Shown: piece by piece, positions 1 through 5,018 of the stretch
Layout of the letters: every line of letters starts with the position of its first letter
How positions within the stretch are numbered: position 1 is the stretch's first letter
Assembly: GCA_002429085.1 (NCBI GenBank)
Contig: DIYR01000222.1
Coordinates: 1-5,353, forward strand
Source: Flavobacteriales bacterium UBA6049
GTDB lineage: Bacteria; Bacteroidota; Bacteroidia; Flavobacteriales_G; Salibacteraceae
Length of the DNA stretch: 5,353 nucleotides
Reading direction: 5' to 3'
Notes under the pieces: model-generated
Told to the model about the DNA's origin: nothing
Databases searched by the model: none
What the model saw: the letters and a program-made list of their open reading frames with translations, nothing else
Position numbers and translations under genes: made by a program

Positions 1-1009
1 CTTCATATGTTCCTAATGCTGTTGGTATTCCAGCTAAACTACCAACACCTTTTCCTTCATCTGTTAACGAAAGTCCTGGAGGAAGGCTCGTTACAGCACT
101 AAGTGTGAGATCATCGTGCTGAGGGTCGTGTGTTATCAATTGATATTTATATTGACTTCCTGTGTACCCTACTGTTCTTGGTTCTGAATGCCAGAAAGGT
201 TTTGCGTTGGTATTACCTAGTGCATAAATACTTTTTCCGGCATTTAATATTTCTCCAGATGCCATGTCTACCAAAGCTCCAACGGCATAGATATATTCCT
301 CATTATACTCTGCAGGCACCACATACGTATACATATAACTATGCTGATCTCCTGAATTTATAGTAGCTGGTAAGCTTCCAGCTTCTCCATTGTAACCACC
401 TGGCACGCTGCGTCCCACATGATTATACACCATTCTGTTACCAGATACTGGACTTGGTAAGTTTTCATACCCGCCCATTGGACCATTAGCTCCACCAGAG
501 TAGCTATTGCTTTGATCGTATTCTGGCGGAGGCCCTGTAACGCCATCTTCTACAACAATAGCTGCAAGTCTGTAATCTCCGCTCAAACTCACTGCAAAAT
601 CTGCGGTAATGGTTATAGTAAGATTTCTAGATGAGGCATCCCAATTTGTAGACACACCAACTGAAGCAGGTGCAACCATTGAGAGTCGAGAGCTCATATC
701 AGAATGAATTCCATTGAACGGATCAAGCGTGCTAACAGAAGCTCTATCTATTCTAGCAGATGGAAGTGATGAGAGTGCCGTTCCAGTGTAATACTCCATA
801 TCTTCCATGGCATCTCCTCCATGAACAGCTACAAAAACTGCTTCATCTGGATAATTCTCGGCTAATTCTCTTCCATATATATCACCTCTAGGACACCACT
901 GACACCATGCGCCTGTACCCTCTTCTACAAGTACGACTTTCTGAACTTGTGCTGTTAGCACTGTGCAGATACTCAACCCAAAAGCGAATAAGCATATTAG
1001 TTTTTTCAT
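1..1009 (-). CDS. Omp28-like secreted thioredoxin-fold protein with Ig-like (He_PIG) domain, 3' end missing
   Basis: The open frame begins at ATG (1009-1007) and runs without a stop through the left edge, giving 336 codons of an incomplete protein. Residues 1-20 form a clean signal peptide (two Lys, then a hydrophobic stretch ending LTA, cleavage before Q21), so export is expected. The mature part starts with a beta strand (KVVLVEEGTGAWC) and a redox-type motif W35-C36-Q-W-C39-P-R-G, the arrangement known from Omp28-related proteins of Bacteroidota, which have a thioredoxin-like fold. The middle (about 110-275) is Gly/Ser/Tyr-rich and matches the family's extracellular part only in general character. 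From about residue 277 the sequence (TVGYTGSQYKYQLITHD, then LPPGLSL and LAGIPTALGTYE) fits a putative Ig/He_PIG module, as in cell-surface proteins. The C-terminus is not visible, so a type IX secretion tail can be neither shown nor excluded. A disulfide or adhesive role is inference. No Shine-Dalgarno is present; A-rich bases precede the ATG. Confidence 0.85.
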   Translation of the reverse strand, partial: MKKLICLFAFGLSICTVLTAQVQKVVLVEEGTGAWCQWCPRGDIYGRELAENYPDEAVFVAVHGGDAMEDMEYYTGTALSSLPSARIDRASVSTLDPFNGIHSDMSSRLSMVAPASVGVSTNWDASSRNLTITITADFAVSLSGDYRLAAIVVEDGVTGPPPEYDQSNSYSGGANGPMGGYENLPSPVSGNRMVYNHVGRSVPGGYNGEAGSLPATINSGDQHSYMYTYVVPAEYNEEYIYAVGALVDMASGEILNAGKSIYALGNTNAKPFWHSEPRTVGYTGSQYKYQLITHDPQHDDLTLSAVTSLPPGLSLTDEGKGVGSLAGIPTALGTYE

Positions 1010-1040
1010 TCTTTTTGTGTTTTAGTTGTTAGGAACAAAC

Positions 1041-1070
1041 CGAAAATACAATATTTCAAAAAATAAACAA
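1041..1070 (-). promoter_or_regulatory. Candidate promoter of the Omp28-like gene
   Basis: On the minus strand a TATTTTCG box (1048-1041) matches the Bacteroidota -7 consensus TAnnTTTG in all but one position. A TTG (1070-1068) lies 19 bases upstream, within the normal spacing for the -33 element. The start codon is about 30 bases downstream. The -33 TTG falls inside the inverted repeat at 1069-1088. Assigned by pattern only. Confidence 0.4.
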
Positions 1071-1088
1071 CAACTCTGATGAGTTGTT
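1069..1088. promoter_or_regulatory. Perfect 8-bp inverted repeat, candidate operator in a divergent promoter region
   Basis: AACAACTC (1069-1076) and GAGTTGTT (1081-1088) are exact reverse complements separated by TGAT. The site overlaps the first base of the trmB -7 box (T1088) and the -33 element of the divergent Omp28-like gene. The heptamer AGTTGTT of the right arm occurs again at 1024-1030, where it is part of a second small palindrome (TTGTT-AGG-AACAA, 1026-1038). The placement suits a repressor site that could control both genes. The obvious candidate is the adjacent TrmB-like protein, but this is inference. Confidence 0.5.
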
Positions 1089-1095
1089 AATTTTG
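1088..1095 (+). promoter_or_regulatory. Promoter -7 element of trmB-like gene
   Basis: TAATTTTG matches the Bacteroidota -7 consensus TAnnTTTG exactly. No clear TTG -33 element lies 17-23 bases upstream, so the promoter may be weak or helped by a factor. The expected start of transcription lies at or next to the ATG at 1101, which implies little or no 5' leader. Confidence 0.5.
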
Positions 1096-1100
1096 AACAC

Positions 1101-1916
1101 ATGACTAACATTCAAGAAAAACTCATAGAATATGGTTTTGGTGAATATGAAGCTAGGGCTTATTGCGCGCTAATTTCAAGATCACAACTCTCAGCAGGAG
1201 AGATTTCTAAGATTACAGAAATACCTCAGGGAAGAGTTTACTCTATACTTAATGGACTTCTAGATAAAGGATTCGTAAATGTATTTGCTGGAGCTATAAA
1301 GAAGTATGAAGCCGTTAATCCAGAAACTGCATTTAAAAGCTTAATAGAATCGAAAAGGCAAGATGTAAAGCAACTACAAGATTTATCTACTAGCTTGAGT
1401 GAAACTTTTGAAAAACAGAAAGTTGAATCTACGAAGCTGGATTTTGTTCAAATATTAACTTCTAAGAAAAGCCAAGTAGACAAGTTTGACGATCTCATTC
1501 ATTCATCTAAGCAAACGCTCTATTCTTTCAATAAAAAGCCCTATGCTACCGGTTTTAATCGTTCAAAAGAACAAATTGATTTAGAAAGCACTCCATTGAA
1601 ACAAGTGATTGCATCTGGAACAGAGGTAAAAGCCATTTTTGAACGAGAAACGGGCAATGTTGAAAATTTCAAATACATGCTTCATTACTACCACAGCATT
1701 GGTGAACAGGTAAGGATTGCAGAAGAGTTACCGTTAAAAATGCTATTAGTTGATAGTCAACTAGCCATGGTATCATTACGAAGTGGTGATAGCTCCAGAT
1801 TCCAACTTACCTCAATGGTTGTTGATCATACAGATCTTACAAGCGCATTAGCCGAACTTTTTGAGCACCGTTGGAATAATGCCATGAGTTTAACAGAATA
1901 CTTGAGCAAATACTAG
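1101..1916 (+). CDS. TrmB-family transcriptional regulator
   Basis: A 271-residue protein with an N-terminal winged helix-turn-helix of the TrmB type (about residues 3-75). It shows the typical opening LIEYGFGEYEARAYCALI, a helix SAGEISKITEI, the recognition helix around PQGRVYSILNGLLDKG (42-57) and a wing that ends KKYEAVNP. A charged coiled-coil-like linker follows (about 76-110), as in dimeric TrmB proteins. The C-terminal part (about 115-265) has alternating strand and helix character like the effector or phospholipase-D-like domains of this family, but no HKD catalytic motif is visible. A ligand cannot be deduced. The start is fixed because a TGA lies in frame at 1080-1082 and no other start codon follows it. 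No Shine-Dalgarno is present. The gene is divergent from the Omp28-like gene and sits 24 bp before a small secreted-protein gene that may share its transcript. TrmB was first described as an archaeal sugar-uptake regulator; many bacterial relatives have unknown targets. Confidence 0.88.
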   Translation: MTNIQEKLIEYGFGEYEARAYCALISRSQLSAGEISKITEIPQGRVYSILNGLLDKGFVNVFAGAIKKYEAVNPETAFKSLIESKRQDVKQLQDLSTSLSETFEKQKVESTKLDFVQILTSKKSQVDKFDDLIHSSKQTLYSFNKKPYATGFNRSKEQIDLESTPLKQVIASGTEVKAIFERETGNVENFKYMLHYYHSIGEQVRIAEELPLKMLLVDSQLAMVSLRSGDSSRFQLTSMVVDHTDLTSALAELFEHRWNNAMSLTEYLSKY

Positions 1917-1939
1917 TAAATCACCATACCTTACTAGTA
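1911..1939. repeat. Doubled TACTAGTA palindrome forming a 9-bp inverted repeat
   Basis: TACTAGTAA (1911-1919) and TTACTAGTA (1931-1939) are exact reverse complements with an 11-base spacer. Each arm itself contains the perfect 8-bp palindrome TACTAGTA, and the two copies are 21 bp apart, about two helical turns. The left copy contains the trmB stop codon and the right copy ends one base before the next start codon (1941). It could be an operator bound by two dimers, or an RNA hairpin beside the downstream start. Confidence 0.5.
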
Positions 1940-1940
1940 C

Positions 1941-2513
1941 ATGTTAATCACCAAAAAAACAAGCGACTTGAAATTACTTACTTATCTGTTGGTTTTCTTA
2001 TCGTTGAACTCTTTGGCACAAGAAGATTACTCTTACTTCACAAAGTCTCCTGATATCAATTTACTAGATACTGATTTCATGAAGCATCCCTCTATTTCAA
2101 TAGGAAAGGACACCGTACATTTTATAATGAAAGAAGATTCTACTATAGTAGCCAACTGTGTATCTCTGTTAGATACAAATGCTCTCTGGATTTACTACAA
2201 AGACATGGCACTTAATGATTTTTGGGAAGTCTACTTAAGAGACAAATACAACCAAGGTTGGGCAGGAAGAAAAGAACATGAACTCTTTCCTCGTAAATAC
2301 ATTCAAGAATTCTTTTCTGATAAAAACATAGAACTTCTTGATCTATACATTTATAGCAGCACTCTAGGTTCTAAGTCTTTCAATGAATGTGGTAGCTGTT
2401 ACAGTGGAACAGATTTTCTCTTTAAAATCTATGCATTAGATTATCAGAGGTTATGCTATGAGACTTGGACGAAGTACACTCTTTTGCCCATTATTAATGA
2501 ATTAAAAGAATAA
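1941..2513 (+). CDS. Small secreted protein of unknown function
   Basis: A 190-residue protein that I do not recognise. Residues 1-26 form a signal peptide: a Lys-containing start, the hydrophobic core LLTYLLVFLSL and cleavage after SLA before Q27. No lipobox cysteine is present, so a periplasmic or exported soluble protein is likely. The mature part is rich in Asp, Tyr, Phe and Trp, has no obvious repeat or transmembrane helix, and carries four cysteines (73, 150, 153, 172). Two of them form ECGSC, which could make disulfides; the context does not look like a thioredoxin active site. The gene follows trmB by 24 bp and no separate promoter is evident, so co-transcription is plausible. The start is the only good one that keeps the signal peptide. 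It is convergent with the lipase operon. Confidence 0.75.
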   Translation: MLITKKTSDLKLLTYLLVFLSLNSLAQEDYSYFTKSPDINLLDTDFMKHPSISIGKDTVHFIMKEDSTIVANCVSLLDTNALWIYYKDMALNDFWEVYLRDKYNQGWAGRKEHELFPRKYIQEFFSDKNIELLDLYIYSSTLGSKSFNECGSCYSGTDFLFKIYALDYQRLCYETWTKYTLLPIINELKE

Positions 2514-2541
2514 AAAAACCTCCCCGAGATTACGGGGAGGT
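2512..2541 (-). terminator. Intrinsic terminator for the TerB-like/lipase operon
   Basis: A perfect 9-bp GC-rich stem (ACCTCCCCG at 2518-2526, CGGGGAGGT at 2533-2541) closes a six-base loop. Read on the minus strand, the stem is followed at once by seven T (complement of A2512-A2518), the hallmark of an intrinsic terminator. It lies about 220 bp after the lipase stop. The T-tract overlaps the stop codon of the convergent secreted-protein gene. On the plus strand no T-run follows, so plus-strand termination here is less certain. Confidence 0.8.
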
Positions 2542-2764
2542 GAATTATACTCCTAGCGAGAAATACATCATTTCTTTGCCTAACTTAATCCTAATTAGGT
2601 GGAGTATTACCTAATCAGAAAACTGCCTAACTAAACCGTGAACTAAATAACTACCTTTCAACCAGCTTTCCTTGCAATTTATGATCAACGGATACTTTGA
2701 AACGATAAATGGCACTTTTTAACATTCATTCACATCTTGTAGATAGTTAAGCACCGCTATTTAC
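2542..2764. other. Convergent intergenic region with short CCTAA repeats
   Basis: This 223-bp AT-rich stretch has no convincing gene. It holds a cluster of short repeats: TGCCTAACT twice (2577-2585 and 2624-2632), the palindrome CCTAATTAGG (2590-2599), and the inverted pair ATTAGGT (2594-2600) and ACCTAAT (2609-2615) around an eight-base loop. On the minus strand it would be the 3' untranslated part of the lipase transcript. Confidence 0.5.
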
Positions 2765-3619
2765 CTACAACAATTTCAGCGCCTGGATATATACACTTGG
2801 AAAGTGTCCGAGTAATACCTCTCTATTTCTCAAATCTGTATACTTCTTAATTTGCTCAGTTCCTGCATGTACAGAAACTAGTTTTCCAACATGTCTGTAA
2901 ACATCGTTTACAATAGGAATTTCTTCTGGGGGTAATTCTGTTACCATATCAAATGCGTTCTCTACTCTAAAAATAGTTGGCACTTGTTGGTTGATGTAAT
3001 CTGCAAACACTTTGTTACCAACACGTGGAGATCCAAACAGATAAACTGTTGGGTTTAACTTAGAAAAGCGAGCAGCAGAAATTGTTGCTAGTGCCCCTCC
3101 GAGACTATGCCCAGCAATAAAGAGCGACTTGTCTGGATTTATTTTACGCATCCATTCATCTTGAAGTACGGACTGAGCAATGGTGTAAAATCCTTGGTGA
3201 ATTTTACCCGTGTATTCTTTGGTTTCTATTTGCCTAATTAAAACATCATGATACCACTCAAATGCACTTAATGTACCTCTAAATATAAGCAGTTGATAAT
3301 CTATTGCATCTAACAAAAAGCCCATAGGTAAAGTGGCTTGTTGATCTCGTTCCCAGAAATAAAGGTTCTGTTCCATTTCAATGGTATCGAGCAATGTTAA
3401 GTGCTTCGGAAGTTGAAAATTGCCTAACGAGCCAAACTCCATTCTTCCCATGGTAGACCATTTATCGCGGTTAGCACCATATTTTACTTCAAATCCGCGT
3501 ATATAAGCCTGCTGCATAGTGGGCAACAGTGTATCTAAGCAAAAAGAGCCATCAAACCCATTGGGTATGACAACTCCTTTTTTCAATTTATCTGAACTAA
3601 GCTTAACTGGTTTTTTCAA
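2765..3619 (-). CDS. Class 3 lipase family alpha/beta hydrolase
   Basis: A 284-residue protein with the signature of the lipase (class 3) family, which hydrolyses ester bonds of acylglycerols or related lipids. Visible family marks are the oxyanion-region motif FRGT (113-116), the segment KIHQGF (139-144), the nucleophile elbow GHSLGG (170-175) with Ser172, the strand LFGSPRVGN (194-202), the probable catalytic Asp224 in VENAFDMVTELPP, and the probable catalytic His272 near the C-terminus (GHFPSVYIQAL). His243 is a less likely alternative. Length is normal for a single-domain enzyme. No signal peptide or membrane segment is seen, so a cytoplasmic place is expected; true substrate is unknown. 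The only plausible start is a TTG (3619-3617), since an in-frame stop lies just upstream (3640-3638) and no ATG occurs until after conserved sequence. This start lies inside the preceding gene, so translation is probably coupled to it. Confidence 0.88.
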   Translation of the reverse strand: MKKPVKLSSDKLKKGVVIPNGFDGSFCLDTLLPTMQQAYIRGFEVKYGANRDKWSTMGRMEFGSLGNFQLPKHLTLLDTIEMEQNLYFWERDQQATLPMGFLLDAIDYQLLIFRGTLSAFEWYHDVLIRQIETKEYTGKIHQGFYTIAQSVLQDEWMRKINPDKSLFIAGHSLGGALATISAARFSKLNPTVYLFGSPRVGNKVFADYINQQVPTIFRVENAFDMVTELPPEEIPIVNDVYRHVGKLVSVHAGTEQIKKYTDLRNREVLLGHFPSVYIQALKLL

Positions 3620-4007
3620 GCTCTTGAATTTTGTGCCTCAATTTAACTAAGAGTTTGTATTCTTTACTTTCTTCTGTTCTAAAACTTCCGGCCACTGTTT
3701 CTGCAATTTTTACTGTAGCCGTGCGCAATCGCTCATCAAATGCTGTGTGGTGTTCTTCTACGTAATCTATAAATGAAGTAAACGTATCTTGAGGGTCTGC
3801 ATCTTGCTCCTGTAATGTTTCAAACTGCATTTCTACATAATAAGCTGCATCCATTCCATATTCATCTGTATGAGGTTCATTTGGCACAAGATCTTTCACA
3901 ACTGCCTCGTGTACAGCATCCCATTCTCGTTTACTAATTAGTCCATCACTTTTAGCAAAGGCATAGAGCAAATTCCCTAGTTCGATATAAAAATTCTGGT
4001 AAATCAT
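3603..4007 (-). CDS. TerB-like helical domain protein
   Basis: A 134-residue, acidic, all-helical protein without signal peptide. Residues about 10-40 (LGNLLYAFAKSDGLISKREWDAVHEAVV) closely follow the TerB-type pattern in which an aliphatic helix is followed by A-K-S-D-G-x-I-S and an acidic helix. Residues about 98-130 (VKIAETVAGSFRTEESKEYKLLVKLRHKI) look like a second, degenerate repeat of the same unit. TerB domains are known from tellurite-resistance and membrane-associated stress systems, but the isolated domain is widespread and does not by itself mean tellurite resistance; no other ter gene is present here. The gene overlaps the start of the lipase gene by 17 bp, suggesting a joint function, for example as a regulator or partner of the lipase (inference). 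An AGGAGG lies four bases before the ATG. Confidence 0.7.
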   Translation of the reverse strand: MIYQNFYIELGNLLYAFAKSDGLISKREWDAVHEAVVKDLVPNEPHTDEYGMDAAYYVEMQFETLQEQDADPQDTFTSFIDYVEEHHTAFDERLRTATVKIAETVAGSFRTEESKEYKLLVKLRHKIQELEKTS

Positions 4008-4010
4008 GGT

Positions 4011-4017
4011 TCCTCCT
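4011..4017 (-). promoter_or_regulatory. Strong Shine-Dalgarno of the TerB-like gene
   Basis: On the minus strand AGGAGGA stands immediately before ACC-ATG. This is a full anti-Shine-Dalgarno match and confirms the start at 4007. It is unusual beside the other starts in this window, which have only A-rich leaders or weak purine runs. Confidence 0.75.
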
Positions 4018-4046
4018 ATTTCACTACTCTAAGTTCTTTCATTCAA

Positions 4047-4054
4047 GGAAACTA
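4047..4054 (-). promoter_or_regulatory. Weak candidate -7 box for the TerB-like/lipase operon
   Basis: The minus-strand TAGTTTCC keeps the TA and the first two T of the Bacteroidota TAnnTTTG box but misses the last two positions. It lies about 40 bases before the TerB-like start and just downstream of the palindrome at 4058-4073. No TTG -33 element was found. Low certainty. Confidence 0.2.
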
Positions 4055-4057
4055 AAA

Positions 4058-4073
4058 CATGACATGAGTCATG
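4058..4073. promoter_or_regulatory. Palindrome CATGAC-ATGA-GTCATG, candidate operator
   Basis: Six-base perfect arms (4058-4063 and 4068-4073) flank four bases. The site lies about 50-65 bases upstream of the TerB-like start, in the -33/spacer position of its weak candidate promoter, and 200 bases upstream of the reductase start. It therefore more likely serves the TerB-like/lipase operon. The binding protein is unknown. Confidence 0.35.
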
Positions 4074-4139
4074 GTCTGTAGTTCATTCGAAGAATCTTAC
4101 CAAAACAGAAAGAGCAACCGTAGAAGTTTCTCCTGATCT

Positions 4140-4178
4140 TTTCTCTTAAAGCAATACCTTACACTTGGGTAAGAGAAA
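4140..4178. promoter_or_regulatory. Nested inverted repeats upstream of the reductase, candidate MerR-type operator
   Basis: An outer 9-bp inverted repeat (TTTCTCTTA at 4140-4148 and TAAGAGAAA at 4170-4178) encloses an inner one, CTTACACTTGGGTAAG (4158-4173), with arms CTTAC and GTAAG. The inner form CTT-N10-AAG resembles operators of MerR-family activators, and a MerR gene closes this operon. It lies about 100 bases before the reductase ATG. No clear TAnnTTTG box at the usual distance was found, so the exact promoter is not assigned. Confidence 0.4.
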
Positions 4179-4272
4179 TTTTGAATTATCCCAACCATTC
4201 ACATTACTTATATCGTTTAACAGAAAATCAAAACCTAATTTACACAGGAACCATTTTATAAGAAACAGCACT

Positions 4273-5004
4273 ATGAATTCCAATAAAAAACTAGTTGTAA
4301 TAACAGGAGCAAGCTCTGGTTTTGGCTTAGAAATGGCCAAAGAGTTTGCTAAAGACGGATACCCTCTATTGCTATTAGCTAGAAGGGTTGATAAAATGGA
4401 AGATTTAAATTTAGCTAACACCATTTGTAGAAAAGTAGACGTTACAAACAAAGCTGTATTCGAAGCTGCTGTTAGAGAAGCTGAAGGTGTATATGGTAAA
4501 ACTGACCTAATTGTTAACAATGCAGGTGTTATGTTACTTGGTGACTTAAGTACACAAGACCCATTAGAGTGGCAACGTATGTTAGATGTTAACTTAACAG
4601 GTGTTATGAATGGTATGCAAATCGTTATGAATGACATGAAAGAAAGACGTTTTGGAACCATTATTAACCTATCGTCTATCGCTGGTTTAAAGCCATTTGG
4701 TAACCATGCAGCTTACTGTGCGACTAAGTACGGTGTAACAGGTATGACAGAAGTTGTAAGAGGTGAATTATCGTCATATAATGTAAGAGTATTATCGATT
4801 TGTCCAGGTGCTGTAGGTACAGAATTATTAGGTAACACAACAGACCAAGGTATTATTGATGGTTACAATGACTGGAAAGAAGCTGTTGGTGCAACAAATA
4901 TTACGCCAGCAGACGTGGCAAGAACAATTAAGTACGCATATGAAATGCCACAATCAGTGTCTTTAAGAGAAATTATTATTACAGATACAATGCAAGACGC
5001 ATAA
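4273..5004 (+). CDS. Short-chain dehydrogenase/reductase (SDR), probably NADP(H)-dependent
   Basis: A 243-residue classical SDR with all key elements: the cofactor loop TGASSGFG (11-18), DVT (56-58) at the adenine pocket, NNAG (82-85), catalytic Asn107 in DVNLTG, Ser135 in NLSS, and Tyr148/Lys152 in YCATK, then CPGAV after the active site. Arg37-Arg38 after the second beta strand (LLLLARR) favours NADP(H). Length and the ending (SLREIIITDTMQDA) fit the YdfG-like or Firmicutes-type group of SDR oxidoreductases; the substrate, perhaps a hydroxy acid, aldehyde or ketone, is not determined. The ATG at 4273 is chosen because the fold begins at residue 5; the frame extends upstream to a TTG at 4165, but those 36 residues do not resemble an SDR. 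No Shine-Dalgarno is evident. Leucine codons are mostly TTA (15 of 22), suggesting adaptation for high expression. It precedes a MerR gene by 14 bp, so both form an operon. Confidence 0.92.
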   Translation: MNSNKKLVVITGASSGFGLEMAKEFAKDGYPLLLLARRVDKMEDLNLANTICRKVDVTNKAVFEAAVREAEGVYGKTDLIVNNAGVMLLGDLSTQDPLEWQRMLDVNLTGVMNGMQIVMNDMKERRFGTIINLSSIAGLKPFGNHAAYCATKYGVTGMTEVVRGELSSYNVRVLSICPGAVGTELLGNTTDQGIIDGYNDWKEAVGATNITPADVARTIKYAYEMPQSVSLREIIITDTMQDA

Positions 5005-5018
5005 GAAAGGGTGAGTCT

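Noticed and set aside
130..363. 77-codon plus-strand open frame
   Set aside because: It lies antisense within the Omp28-like gene, whose protein is recognisable; composition is not protein-like.
358..546. 62-codon minus-strand open frame
   Set aside because: It is another frame of the same Omp28-like coding sequence and shows no domain or start signal.
965..1009. Lipoprotein signal (Cys15) in the Omp28-like protein
   Set aside because: The residue before Cys15 is Ile, which does not fit a lipobox, and a normal signal peptidase I site LTA-Q follows.
3611..3616. Programmed -1 frameshift at the A6 run between TerB-like and lipase genes
   Set aside because: The lipase frame is +1 relative to the upstream gene and the codon phasing does not form a standard -1 slippery heptamer; coupled translation from TTG is simpler.
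3603..4007. Tellurite resistance function for the TerB-like gene
   Set aside because: Only a TerB-like fold pattern is visible and no terC, terD or other ter gene accompanies it.
4165..4272. 36-residue N-terminal extension of the SDR from a TTG
   Set aside because: The extra residues are not SDR-like, the ATG at 4273 starts right before the first beta strand, and the extension overlaps the palindromic control region.
4146..4661. 171-codon minus-strand open frame
   Set aside because: It is antisense to the clearly identified SDR and is a by-product of its codon use.
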